Shown here piece after piece: positions 1 to 7,566 of a DNA stretch of 43,820 bases. Within the stretch, counting starts at the first letter, position 1. Each line of letters begins with the position of its first letter. The notes below the pieces were generated by a model that was given only the letters and a program-made list of their open reading frames with translations, ran no database searches and was not told where the DNA came from. The stretch is from DAISIL01 sp036822015 (GTDB lineage Bacteria; Bacteroidota; Bacteroidia; Cytophagales; Bernardetiaceae), in NCBI GenBank assembly GCA_036822015.1, contig DAISIL010000023.1:1-43820 (forward strand). The letters run 5' to 3'. Made by a program: the position numbers and the translations under genes.

Positions 1-252
1 GATGATTTTCAAAATCGACAGTATGCCTACGAAAAAGACGTACTCTACGTCTTCTTGATCCCGGCCCTGAACGGACGCGGCTACCGCAACTACTACCTGG
101 TGCAGTTTCGGCCCCACCGCCGCTGGGATATTTGGATCAAGTACAGCTACACCCGCTATCGCAACCAGGATCGGATTAGCTCGGGTTTGGAGACCATATC
201 GGGTAACTTGCGTTCAGATATTCGGCTTCAGGTGCGTTATCGCTTGCAATGA
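1..252 (+). CDS. C-terminal end of a helix-hairpin-helix / beta-barrel protein (partial)
   Basis: An open frame runs in from the window edge and ends at TGA 250-252, leaving 83 residues. The visible part is rich in alternating aromatic and charged residues (VLYVFLIPALNGRG near the start, then RWDIWIKYSYTRY and a final LQVRYRLQ). It looks like the last strands of an outer-membrane barrel with a terminal aromatic/polar strand. From memory, the C-termini of Bacteroidota ComEA-like helix-hairpin-helix proteins look like this, but the diagnostic N-terminal domain is outside the window. The first in-frame ATG in view is internal and should not be taken as the start. The neighbour downstream is enolase with its own promoter, so no operon link is implied. 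Another barrel family is possible. Confidence 0.5.
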   Translation, partial: DDFQNRQYAYEKDVLYVFLIPALNGRGYRNYYLVQFRPHRRWDIWIKYSYTRYRNQDRISSGLETISGNLRSDIRLQVRYRLQ

Positions 253-339
253 AAAAAATGAATTTAAGTATAAGTAATTGATAAATAATGATTTGTGAAA
301 TTCTCCCTGCTTCATTTTTCGTTATCAATTTCTTATCTT

Positions 340-347
340 TATCTTTG
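340..347 (+). promoter_or_regulatory. Bacteroidota -7 promoter element upstream of eno
   Basis: TATCTTTG matches the TAnnTTTG consensus exactly, preceded by a near copy (TATCTTTA at 334-341). Transcription should start about 4-5 bases after the final G, near 351, leaving a pyrimidine-rich leader of about 40 bases. CACTTT occurs in that leader at 352, 361 and 379, positions separated by multiples of 9. I see no exact -33 TTTG; the region 312-322 is T-rich. Confidence 0.6.
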
Positions 348-391
348 TTATCACTTTATACACTTTTTTATCCCTACACACTTTTTCATTC

Positions 392-1684
392 ATGCGTTTT
401 ACCCATCACACCGGACTTATTGAAGACGTTCATGCCCGCCAGATCCTGGACTCACGCGGCAATCCTACCATAGAAGTCGAAATCCGCACCAACTCGGGTG
501 CTTTTGGACGGGCTGCCGTCCCTTCGGGGGCTTCTACGGGTATCCATGAGGCGATTGAGTTGCGCGATAAAGACCCGAAGCGATACCTGGGTAAGGGCGT
601 ACAGCAGGCGGTCAGGCACGTAAACGAGACCATCGCCGAGGAACTTTTGGGCTTGCCCGTTACGGAGCAGCAACTCATCGACCAAATCCTACTGCAACTG
701 GACGGCACCGAAAACAAATCCAAGCTCGGGGCCAATGCCCTGCTCGGCGTTTCATTGGCCGTAGCCAAAGCCGCTGCCGAGGAGGTGAACTTGCCGCTTT
801 TCCGCTATGTGGGCGGGGTAAGTGCCGGTACGCTGCCCGTACCGATGATGAACATCCTCAACGGTGGCTCTCATGCCGATAACAAAATTGATATTCAGGA
901 GTTTATGGTCATGCCCGTTAAGGCGGACTCCTTCTCGGATGCCCTGCGCATGGGCGTAGAGGTCTTTCATCACCTCAAAACCGTCCTCCAAAAACAAGGA
1001 CACAGCACCAACGTTGGCGACGAAGGTGGATTTGCGCCTAACCTTGCCTCCAACGAAGCCGCCATCGAAACCATCCTGATGGCCATCGAAAAGGCAGGCT
1101 ACCGTCCAGGAGAAGATATTTTTATTGCTCTTGATGCTGCTAGCTCGGAGTTTTATGACACCACCTCCAAAATGTACCGCTTTGCCTCTACGGGAGAGCA
1201 ACGCACGGCAGCAGAGATGGTGGACTATTGGGCCCGTTGGGTGAAAGATTACCCCATCCTCTCGATCGAAGATGGAATGCACGAGGACGACTGGCAGGGC
1301 TGGAAGCAACTCACCGATGCCATCGGCGAACAAGTACAACTCGTTGGGGATGACCTCTTTGTAACCAACACCCGACGACTAGCCCGAGGCATAGAGGAAG
1401 GCATCGGCAATGCCCTGCTCGTCAAAGTAAACCAAATCGGGACGCTCACCGAAACCATCCAAGCCGTAACGATGGCTCACCGCAACGGCTACAAATGCGT
1501 CATGTCGCATCGCTCCGGCGAAACCGAAGATGCCATCATCGCCGATCTGGCCGTAGCCCTAAATACGGGACAGATCAAAACCGGTTCCGCTTCGCGCTCC
1601 GATCGCATGGCCAAATACAACCAGTTGCTACGCATCGAGGAGCAACTCGGAGAGTTGGCCTACTATCCTGGCTTGAACTTTTGA
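392..1684 (+). CDS. eno: Enolase (phosphopyruvate hydratase)
   Basis: Converts 2-phosphoglycerate to phosphoenolpyruvate in glycolysis, and the reverse in gluconeogenesis; cytosolic and Mg-dependent. The 430 residues match the usual bacterial length. The N-terminal ARQILDSRGNPTIEV block and the flexible SGAST loop (45-49) are present. So are all expected catalytic and metal positions: E170, E211 in GDEGGF, metal ligands D248, E293 and D320, the general base K345, the SHRSGE loop at 372-377 and K396. The signature LVKVNQIGTLTET is at about 343-355. The ATG at 392 gives a normal N-terminus and lies about 40 bases after the predicted transcription start. The gene appears monocistronic: its 3' neighbour is convergent, only 3 bases away. 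Function is secure. Confidence 0.98.
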   Translation: MRFTHHTGLIEDVHARQILDSRGNPTIEVEIRTNSGAFGRAAVPSGASTGIHEAIELRDKDPKRYLGKGVQQAVRHVNETIAEELLGLPVTEQQLIDQILLQLDGTENKSKLGANALLGVSLAVAKAAAEEVNLPLFRYVGGVSAGTLPVPMMNILNGGSHADNKIDIQEFMVMPVKADSFSDALRMGVEVFHHLKTVLQKQGHSTNVGDEGGFAPNLASNEAAIETILMAIEKAGYRPGEDIFIALDAASSEFYDTTSKMYRFASTGEQRTAAEMVDYWARWVKDYPILSIEDGMHEDDWQGWKQLTDAIGEQVQLVGDDLFVTNTRRLARGIEEGIGNALLVKVNQIGTLTETIQAVTMAHRNGYKCVMSHRSGETEDAIIADLAVALNTGQIKTGSASRSDRMAKYNQLLRIEEQLGELAYYPGLNF

Positions 1685-1687
1685 TGC

Positions 1688-1900
1688 TTATGCTTCATTG
1701 ACATAAACAAACTGCTGCCGGATATGCTTTTGGTAGTAGCGTCCGATGGAAGGGGCATTCATCAGGGCAGCATATATCTGGGGAGGCACAGCCTGGTAGC
1801 AGCGGCTATCGCCTCGGGCAAAGGAAATCGTTAGTTGTTCAGTCTCGGGATTGTAGCCCACTTTCCGAATGATCTTGGAGGAAACTTCGTATTGGCGCAT
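1688..1900 (-). CDS. KTSC-domain small protein
   Basis: A 70-residue protein that is nearly all one domain: VSSKIIRKVGYN near the start, a central strand LTISFARGDSRCYQAVP, then IYAALMNAPSIGRYYQKHI. This matches the KTSC family (named after the lysyl-tRNA synthetase C-terminus-like domain), whose role is unsettled; fusions suggest RNA or ribosome association. The same frame is open upstream to 2158, but the extension runs inside the radical SAM gene and does not look like protein, so the ATG at 1898-1900 is the start. It converges on eno with a 3-base gap and is divergent from the radical SAM gene 57 bases away. The shared spacer holds TACTTTTTTTG on the minus strand, which is not an exact -7 element. 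Confidence 0.75.
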   Translation of the reverse strand: MRQYEVSSKIIRKVGYNPETEQLTISFARGDSRCYQAVPPQIYAALMNAPSIGRYYQKHIRQQFVYVNEA

Positions 1901-1957
1901 CGTGTCTGTTTTTGCTTTTCTTCTTAACGCTTTGAAAGTCAAAAAAAGTACCAATCT

Positions 1958-2938
1958 ATGCGCTTGATACCACACCCAGTCCTGTGCAACTACTACCTTA
2001 CCTACCGCTGCAATGCCCGTTGTAGCTTTTGTGATATTTGGGAACGGCCATCGCCTTTTGTGCGTCCGGAGGATGTCTTGCAAAACCTCCACGATCTCCG
2101 CCGCCTCGGCGTAAAGGTGATCGACTTTACGGGAGGCGAGCCACTCCTCCATCCACAAATTCCCGATTTCCTGCGGGAGGCAAAAAATTTAGGATTCATT
2201 ACTACCCTTACAACCAACGCCATGCGCTATCTGCGCATGGCCCATTCCTTGCAAGGGCAAGTGGATATGTTGCATTTTTCGTTGGATGCCGCCGATGCCC
2301 ATACCCACGATACCCTCCGAGGAGTGCCTTGCTTTGATTCCGTGATGGAGAGTATTGCCGTGGCGCGGTCGTTGGGGGAGCGTCCCGATATACTTTTTAC
2401 GGTTTCGGATCAAAACATGGACGAGCTGCCGCGTGTCTGGGAGGAGATTTGCCTGCCCAACGACTTGATCCTGATTATCAACCCAATCTTTGACTATAAC
2501 CAGATCGACAACGGCGGCGGGCTTTCCGTCCAAAACCTGGATCATCTGCGGAGCTGGGCCTGGCGCAAGCGCGTCTATCTCAACACAGCTTTTCTGGATT
2601 TGCGCCAACGGGGTGGCAACCGGCGATCCGATCCCGTTTGTAAGGCCGGGAGCAGTACCGTCGTGATCTCGCCCCAAAACGCGCTGGTGCTGCCCTGTTA
2701 TCATGCCGGCTTGGAGGAAATTCCCATCGAAGGAAAACTCTACGATCTCCATCGCTCCGCAAAAGTACAACGGCTCATCGCCCAGGAAGGACGGATGCCG
2801 GCCTGCGAGGGCTGTGCCATCAACTGCTACATGCAGCCGTCGTTTGCCGTAGAAATGAACCGCTATTGGTGGCTGGCCTTGCCCAGTACGCTGCGCTACA
2901 ACTTCATGAAAGGTACCTGGCGAAAGCTAAAAATTTAG
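1958..2938 (+). CDS. Radical SAM protein with C-terminal Cys cluster (SPASM-like)
   Basis: A 326-residue radical SAM enzyme. C18, C22 and C25 (CNARCSFC) form the CxxxCxxC site for the 4Fe-4S cluster that cleaves S-adenosylmethionine; a GGEPLL motif follows (about residues 74-79), as in MoaA-like enzymes. The C-terminal part carries further cysteines: VCKAGS, PCYHAG, and CEGCAINCYM near residue 290. This pattern resembles SPASM or twitch domains that hold an auxiliary cluster. The substrate cannot be read from the sequence, and no modified-peptide precursor or cofactor operon lies nearby. The ATG at 1958 starts eight residues before the conserved core, as usual. The 3' end overlaps convergent thrC by 12 bases. 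Peptide modification or an unassigned cofactor step are both possible. Confidence 0.85.
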   Translation: MRLIPHPVLCNYYLTYRCNARCSFCDIWERPSPFVRPEDVLQNLHDLRRLGVKVIDFTGGEPLLHPQIPDFLREAKNLGFITTLTTNAMRYLRMAHSLQGQVDMLHFSLDAADAHTHDTLRGVPCFDSVMESIAVARSLGERPDILFTVSDQNMDELPRVWEEICLPNDLILIINPIFDYNQIDNGGGLSVQNLDHLRSWAWRKRVYLNTAFLDLRQRGGNRRSDPVCKAGSSTVVISPQNALVLPCYHAGLEEIPIEGKLYDLHRSAKVQRLIAQEGRMPACEGCAINCYMQPSFAVEMNRYWWLALPSTLRYNFMKGTWRKLKI

Positions 2939-4213
2939 CAAAAAATCTCGGAAGTCCTCCCACTGTGCGCTTAGTGGTGTGGATTGTTTTTGTTTTTGCA
3001 AGGTTTGAGATAGGCGTTCAGGCATGGGCGGTACTTCTCCTGTAGCTGCCGTAACGGGTTCTCCAAACTTCGAGGGGTGGGCAGTTTCGAGGAAAATACC
3101 CGTTTCGTCGGGGGCCAGGTAGTGCTTCAAGGCGGCATAGCCAATGGCACCGTGCGGGTCGGCTAGGTAGTGGTGTTGGGTGTAAATATCTTGCAAAACG
3201 GCTGTTGTTTGGGCATCGTTTAGGCAAAATCCACGTACTCGGGCTTGCATCGCGGCATGATCGCCCCCAAAAAGGGCCAACATGCGGTCAAAATTGCTTG
3301 GGTTACCGACATCCATAGCGTTGGATATCGTCGGGATAGAAGGCCGGGGCTGAAACTTTCCCGTGGAGAGATACTCGGGGACAACATCGTTGGCGTTGGT
3401 GGCCGCGATAAAATACTGGACGGGCATACCCATCCGCTCGGCTAGCAGACCGGCTGTTAAGTGTCCAAAGTTTCCACTTGGCACAGCAAAAACTACTTTT
3501 TTTCGTTTTTCTTTGGGTAATTGTGCCAGTGCATAAAAGTAGTAAAAGGACTGGGGAAGCAGCCGAGCAAAGTTGATGGAGTTGGCAGAGGTGAGCGTGA
3601 GCCGCTTACGCAAGGTTTGATCCTGAAAAGCCATCTTGACCAGCCGTTGGCAGTCATCAAAAGTCCCCGATACTTCAAGGGCCGTGATGTTGTGTCCCCA
3701 GGTTGTCAGTTGCTGTTCCTGTAACCGGCTCACGCGCCCCTTCGGGAAAAGCAGCACCACCCGAATCCCCGGCACATCAAAAAAACCACTGGCTACGGCA
3801 CTGCCCGTATCCCCCGAGGTAGCCGCCAGGACGACAAGTTCCTCCGAAGGTTCGCGCAAGAAACCCATGATCCGGGCCATAAACCGCGCCCCTACATCCT
3901 TGAAGGCCAGCGTGGGGCCATGAAAAAGCTCGAGGGTATGTATCTGTTCATCCAGAGCCACCAACGGAATGGGGAAATTGAGGCTTTCCTCGACCAGGGT
4001 GCGTAGTGCTTTGTCCGAGATGAGTTCGGCCGGCAAAAACGCTCGTGCAACGGCATAGCCGATCTCGGGTAGGCTGGACGGGTACAGGTCGCTTGTCCAG
4101 ACTGTCGGGATGCGCTCGGGCATAAAGAGGCCGCTATCGGGCGCTAAGCCACGAAAAACAACGGTTTTCCAATCCGTAAGTGGGCTTTGTTGGGCGGTAC
4201 TATAAAATTGCAT
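2927..4213 (-). CDS. thrC: Threonine synthase
   Basis: PLP enzyme that converts O-phosphohomoserine to threonine, the last step of threonine biosynthesis; cytosolic. The 428 residues fit the family. The N-terminus has the typical FRGLAPDSGLFMPERIP block. K105 in FHGPTLAFKD is the expected PLP lysine, and the phosphate-binding region AATSGDTGSAVA and the later FAVPSGNFGHLTAG are in order. The start codon 4211-4213 lies 22 bases after a minus-strand TACTTTTG promoter element, so thrC probably has its own transcript although the J-domain gene upstream is only 43 bases away. The homoserine-pathway partners are not in the window. The 3' end overlaps the convergent radical SAM gene by 12 bases. Confidence 0.96.
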   Translation of the reverse strand: MQFYSTAQQSPLTDWKTVVFRGLAPDSGLFMPERIPTVWTSDLYPSSLPEIGYAVARAFLPAELISDKALRTLVEESLNFPIPLVALDEQIHTLELFHGPTLAFKDVGARFMARIMGFLREPSEELVVLAATSGDTGSAVASGFFDVPGIRVVLLFPKGRVSRLQEQQLTTWGHNITALEVSGTFDDCQRLVKMAFQDQTLRKRLTLTSANSINFARLLPQSFYYFYALAQLPKEKRKKVVFAVPSGNFGHLTAGLLAERMGMPVQYFIAATNANDVVPEYLSTGKFQPRPSIPTISNAMDVGNPSNFDRMLALFGGDHAAMQARVRGFCLNDAQTTAVLQDIYTQHHYLADPHGAIGYAALKHYLAPDETGIFLETAHPSKFGEPVTAATGEVPPMPERLSQTLQKQKQSTPLSAQWEDFRDFLLNF

Positions 4214-4235
4214 CGTATTGATCTTAGTGAGGCTA

Positions 4236-4243
4236 CAAAAGTA
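4236..4243 (-). promoter_or_regulatory. Bacteroidota -7 element for thrC
   Basis: Read on the minus strand, TACTTTTG fits TAnnTTTG exactly. It lies in the 43-base gap between the end of the J-domain/TPR gene and the thrC start codon, giving a leader of about 17-18 bases. A TTG about 23 bases upstream, inside the end of the J/TPR gene, could serve as the -33 element. Confidence 0.5.
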
Positions 4244-4256
4244 CAGATAAAGTGGG

Positions 4257-5384
4257 TCATTCCCAGCAATATTGGCGGAGTGGGGTGGCAGCTTCGCTGT
4301 TGCCGTTTACCAGCGCATTTTGCCAATATTTGCAAGCGGTGGTGGTGTCTTGTTGAGCGATGCGATAATACCCCTCCAGATAGTCGGCCGTAGGGTCTGC
4401 TGGGGCAAGGCTGCGCACTTCTTTTAGGGCCTGTTGCATTTGGGGGAGGTCTTTCTTTTGCCAAAAAGCCCAAATTCTTCCGTGATAAACGCTTTGAATT
4501 TGGATGATAATTTGCTTTTTGTCAGATATTCTTTCATTTTTAAGTTTTTCTGAAAAAAGTTTTAAGGATTGCTCGTAGTAGGCAAGTGACTCGTTGGCTT
4601 CCTCCATATCGTAGAGCAAAATATCGGCTACGGCGATCCAGGCTTGGGGGTCTTTGGGCTGTTTTTGTAGGAGGGTTTGCCAGTCGCGGAGGGCGGCTTC
4701 TACTTTGCCGAGTGCTTGATAGATATTCGCTCGGGTCTGGTACCATTGTGTGGGTAGGCTGTCTTGTTGCTGTTGTTGGGCTAAGGCAAAAGCCCTGTCG
4801 ATGTCCTGTTTCATGGATTGGAGGGCATCTGGCGGTGGGGGTGGTACGGTTTCGGTGAAGGTCATTTCGGCACGTAGGGCATAAATGCCTGGGTGTTCGT
4901 CGTTTTGTCCGAAGGCGTAGTTGAGATAAGTTTTGGCTTGTATCAGGTCATCCATCTCCCAAAAAAACAAGGCTTTGCGGTAGTTCTCTTCGGCTGAGTA
5001 GCGCATCATCCATAGCCCGCCTATCCAACTTAGGATAGCAAAAGTGAACACGATCAGGAGCGCGTAAATGGAATACCGCATGTTTTGGGTCTGGTCGATG
5101 GGCGGCGAAGAAGGACGCGGCGGTGGTGGCCTGCGGGTGTGCGTGCGGGCATGGGGGGGTGGGGTGTAGGTCTGTTCTTGTTGGGGAGGTGGGGATGTCT
5201 GATCCTGGGGTTTGGCATGGAGGAGTGCCTGATAGGCGGCATTGATTTGCTTGAATTTTTCCTCGGCCGCGGCGTTGTTGGGGTTGCGGTCGGGGTGATA
5301 AGCAAAGGCTAACTTTCGATATGCGGCTTTGATCTGTTCGGGAGTGGCCGTCCTTGGTAGTCCCAAAATATCGTAGTGATTCAT
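4257..5384 (-). CDS. J-domain membrane protein with TPR repeats
   Basis: A 375-residue protein in three parts. Residues 1-60 form a full J domain (HYDILGLPRTATPEQIKAAY), with the HPD motif at 30-32 that stimulates Hsp70/DnaK ATPase activity. Residues 60-100 are a Pro/Gln/His-rich linker. Residues about 104-126 are a hydrophobic transmembrane helix, followed by about 240 residues of helical repeats that read as TPRs (EAALRDWQTLLQKQPKDPQAW; ADPTADYLEGYYRIAQQD). The likely topology places the J domain in the cytosol and the TPRs across the membrane; this is inferred. It may recruit DnaK to the membrane. The Gly/Phe and zinc-finger regions of true DnaJ are absent, so this is not the housekeeping chaperone. 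The gene stands alone, 92 bases after the acyltransferase. Confidence 0.8.
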   Translation of the reverse strand: MNHYDILGLPRTATPEQIKAAYRKLAFAYHPDRNPNNAAAEEKFKQINAAYQALLHAKPQDQTSPPPQQEQTYTPPPHARTHTRRPPPPRPSSPPIDQTQNMRYSIYALLIVFTFAILSWIGGLWMMRYSAEENYRKALFFWEMDDLIQAKTYLNYAFGQNDEHPGIYALRAEMTFTETVPPPPPDALQSMKQDIDRAFALAQQQQQDSLPTQWYQTRANIYQALGKVEAALRDWQTLLQKQPKDPQAWIAVADILLYDMEEANESLAYYEQSLKLFSEKLKNERISDKKQIIIQIQSVYHGRIWAFWQKKDLPQMQQALKEVRSLAPADPTADYLEGYYRIAQQDTTTACKYWQNALVNGNSEAATPLRQYCWE

Positions 5385-5476
5385 ACCTGCAAGAACTGAA
5401 AAATTTAGTAATAAGTTTTGCCGCTTTGGTGGCTAGTTATCGAACAAGCAATGAAAAAATTACGTAAGCCAGCCCG

Positions 5477-6124
5477 TTATGCTTGATTGTTCTCCTGCTC
5501 TGGGTGGAGGAGCTGTCGGGTCTTGCTGATGGTATAAAATTCGTTAAAATCTTGCATCCAATCTGTGATCTGCCCGAGTTCTCCGTTGGGTATGTGCTTC
5601 AGGTAGAGGCGTAAGTGCGGTTTTCGATCCGAAAAATAATCGGGTAAGGCACAGGCATAAATCACCTGGGTATGCGCCCGCGCCTGCTCCAAAACGCGGA
5701 TTACTCCCTTGCCAAAAGAGAGTTGTGGAATTTGCAGGGATTCGATTTTGCCCTGCGGGAAGAGCAGCAGTAGGTTTTCGGGGCTTCGGAGCAGTTGCGC
5801 ACAAAAGTTGAGCGACTGGATGATACTGCGGCTGTTTTTTTGGACAGAAAAAGCACCGGCGTAGGTCAAGAAACGTCGTTTGGCTAGCTCCTCCTCGAGC
5901 ATCATCACATGAAACCGCCGCCCGAAGTACAGATCGTTGAGGTGATACGCCCAAAAGCCATCCCACCAACTGATATGGTTTTGGAGCAAGAGAATGCTAT
6001 GCTCGGGATCGGTTTGTATGTTGTCCATAACGGAAAAGCTAGCGAAATCGGAACGGATAATCGTCCGAAAATACCACGACCAGAAGCGGGCATACAGGGG
6101 ATGATAGCGGGGTTCGATCATCAT
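5477..6124 (-). CDS. Lysophospholipid acyltransferase family protein (PlsC-like)
   Basis: A 215-residue protein with the acyltransferase HX4D motif, H50 to D55 (NHISWWDGF), and a second block FPQGKIES at about 122-129. The latter corresponds to the FPEGTRS phosphate-binding motif of PlsC, with Gln in place of the first Glu. Such enzymes transfer acyl chains to lysophosphatidate or other glycerol or glycolipid acceptors at the inner membrane. No strong transmembrane helix is seen, and the acceptor is unknown. It starts at ATG 6122-6124 (ATGATG), directly after the U-tract of a terminator hairpin that follows hpf, so its translation start lies inside terminator sequence. It may depend on readthrough from hpf. 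Confidence 0.8.
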   Translation of the reverse strand: MMIEPRYHPLYARFWSWYFRTIIRSDFASFSVMDNIQTDPEHSILLLQNHISWWDGFWAYHLNDLYFGRRFHVMMLEEELAKRRFLTYAGAFSVQKNSRSIIQSLNFCAQLLRSPENLLLLFPQGKIESLQIPQLSFGKGVIRVLEQARAHTQVIYACALPDYFSDRKPHLRLYLKHIPNGELGQITDWMQDFNEFYTISKTRQLLHPEQENNQA

Positions 6125-6154
6125 AAAAAATCCCCCCTCGTGTGTGAGGGGGGA
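6125..6154 (-). terminator. Intrinsic terminator after hpf, abutting the acyltransferase start
   Basis: A perfect 9-bp stem, 6131-6139 pairing with 6146-6154 (TCCCCCCTC/GAGGGGGGA), encloses the hexaloop GTGTGT. On the minus strand it is followed at once by six T residues (6130-6125) and then the acyltransferase ATG at 6124. The 3' arm GAGGGGGGA is also the only purine-rich stretch that could act as a ribosome-binding site for that gene, and it would be buried in the stem. Confidence 0.85.
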
Positions 6155-6172
6155 GAGCTTAAGGCTTGATGT

Positions 6173-6475
6173 TTAGTGGCTTTGGAGCTTGGATTTGTGT
6201 TTGCGTAACTGCCGGCGCAAGGATTCGACGGCTTCATCGGTGGCCGCCTCAAAACTAACGTCGATTTCTTTGGCAAATAAGGTTTGTCCGGGGATGTTGA
6301 GTTTAATTTCCACCATTTTATTTTGGCGGGCGTGTTCGCCCTTGTCCAAACGCAAGAAGACCTCGCCGTCGATGATGGCATCAAAAAACGTTTCGAGCTT
6401 ATCTACTTTCTGTTGAATAAAATCGGTCAGGTGTTCGGCTGCGTCAAAGTGAATGGAATGAATTTGCAGTTTCAT
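6173..6475 (-). CDS. hpf: Ribosome hibernation-promoting factor, short form
   Basis: A 100-residue protein of the HPF/RaiA (YfiA) family. These bind the decoding centre of the 30S subunit and silence ribosomes in slow growth. The fold pattern is visible: a first strand MKLQIHSIHFDA, a helix TDFIQQKVDKLETFF, strands EVFLRLDKGEH and KMVEIKLNIPGQTLFAKE, and a terminal helix DEAVESLRRQLRKHKSKL. The long-form C-terminal dimerisation domain is missing, so this is the short type. The start at 6473-6475 is the only sensible one. A strong terminator follows the gene. The upstream gene ribF is divergent, with a 142-base spacer; I see no exact TAnnTTTG element for hpf there. Confidence 0.92.
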   Translation of the reverse strand: MKLQIHSIHFDAAEHLTDFIQQKVDKLETFFDAIIDGEVFLRLDKGEHARQNKMVEIKLNIPGQTLFAKEIDVSFEAATDEAVESLRRQLRKHKSKLQSH

Positions 6476-6605
6476 AGGATCATTCGTTTAGGTGAAACAT
6501 TGAAAATGTTAATCTACAATTAATCTGCTTTACTTGCAAATTTTTTGGAGATTCTTCATAGTTTTTTGTTGTGCTAAGGCTGGCGCATCTTCGCTGATTT
6601 TCTTG

Positions 6606-6613
6606 TACCTTTG
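6606..6613 (+). promoter_or_regulatory. Bacteroidota -7 element for ribF
   Basis: TACCTTTG matches TAnnTTTG exactly. Only four bases (TGTA) separate it from the ribF ATG at 6618. Because start sites usually fall 4-5 bases after this element, the message may begin at the A of the start codon. The box also rules out the longer open frame from 6534 as the real protein. Confidence 0.6.
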
Positions 6614-6617
6614 TGTA

Positions 6618-7556
6618 ATGAACGTCTATTTGGGTCTTGGACAGGTACCTGCCCTTCCATCTACCATCGTTACCAGTGGCAGTTTTGATGGTGTCCATCA
6701 AGGACATCAGACGATTTTGGAGCGGCTCGTAAGCATACAGCAAGGTGCGCCCGATTGTCAGACACTGGTCATTACCTTTGATCCCCACCCACGCCAGGTA
6801 CTCCAACCGGACAAACCTCTGGTGCTGCTCTCTACGCTCCCCGAAAAAATCGAACGCCTGCGCCTGGCTGGCATCAACCATCTGTTGGTTTTGCCGTTCA
6901 CGAAGGCATTTGCCCGCACGCGCTCAGAGGAGTTCATTGAGGACATCTTGATCCGGTGCCTGCGCACCCAGCATCTGGTCATTGGCTACGATCATCGTTT
7001 TGGACACAACCGCGAGGGAAGTTTTGCGTACTTGCAAGCCCATGCCGAACGCTATCCCTTTCTGATTGAGGAGATTCCGCGCCAAACCATTGATGCCGTA
7101 GGCGTGAGTAGCACCCGCATCCGAGAGGCACTGCGGCAGGGCGATCCCGAAACCGCTCAACGCTATTTGGGTTATCCCTATACGCTAACGGGGCGCGTCG
7201 TAAAAGGGCAACAAATCGGGCGGCAAATTGGCTTCCCTACTGCCAACCTCGCCGTTGATGATCCCCACAAGCTCGTACCCGCTGATGGCATTTATGCCGT
7301 AGAGCTAACGCACCAGCAGAACCGCTACCAGGGCATGTTGAGTATCGGCTTGCGTCCCACGATTGGTAACGACCTCAAACGCACCATCGAAGTAAACATT
7401 TTTGATTTTCAAGAAGATATTTATGGGCAATCGCTGACGCTGCACTTCATCGCCTATCTGCGTCGGGAAGAAAAATATGCCGATCTTTCAGCACTAAAAG
7501 CCCAACTCTACCGAGATCGTCTGGCGGCACTGACAGCTTTATCTACAAAAAAATGA
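6618..7556 (+). CDS. ribF: Bifunctional riboflavin kinase / FAD synthetase
   Basis: Makes FMN from riboflavin and then FAD from FMN; cytosolic. The 312 residues match the family. The N-terminal adenylyltransferase half has the nucleotide-binding GSFDGVHQGH (21-30) and later STRIREALRQGD. The C-terminal kinase half has TGRVVKGQQIGRQIGFPTAN and the ending EVNIFDFQEDIYGQ. The frame is open 28 codons further upstream, but those codons precede a promoter element that sits just before ATG 6618, and homologues begin near here. The stop is followed 10 bases later by the ABC transporter ATG, so the gene heads a four-gene run with the exporter, a J-like protein and a ferredoxin. Confidence 0.95.
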   Translation: MNVYLGLGQVPALPSTIVTSGSFDGVHQGHQTILERLVSIQQGAPDCQTLVITFDPHPRQVLQPDKPLVLLSTLPEKIERLRLAGINHLLVLPFTKAFARTRSEEFIEDILIRCLRTQHLVIGYDHRFGHNREGSFAYLQAHAERYPFLIEEIPRQTIDAVGVSSTRIREALRQGDPETAQRYLGYPYTLTGRVVKGQQIGRQIGFPTANLAVDDPHKLVPADGIYAVELTHQQNRYQGMLSIGLRPTIGNDLKRTIEVNIFDFQEDIYGQSLTLHFIAYLRREEKYADLSALKAQLYRDRLAALTALSTKK

Positions 7557-7566
7557 ATGCTTGTTT

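Noticed and set aside
752..1339. 195-residue antisense frame within eno, and similar long frames opposite dnaB, the CNNM gene and ribF
   Set aside because: They mirror strongly conserved genes in other frames and lack their own start signals or recognisable domains.
1901..2158. Upstream extension of the KTSC open frame (to 156 residues)
   Set aside because: The extension lies wholly over the spacer and the start of the radical SAM gene, has no conserved pattern, and the KTSC domain is complete from the ATG at 1900.
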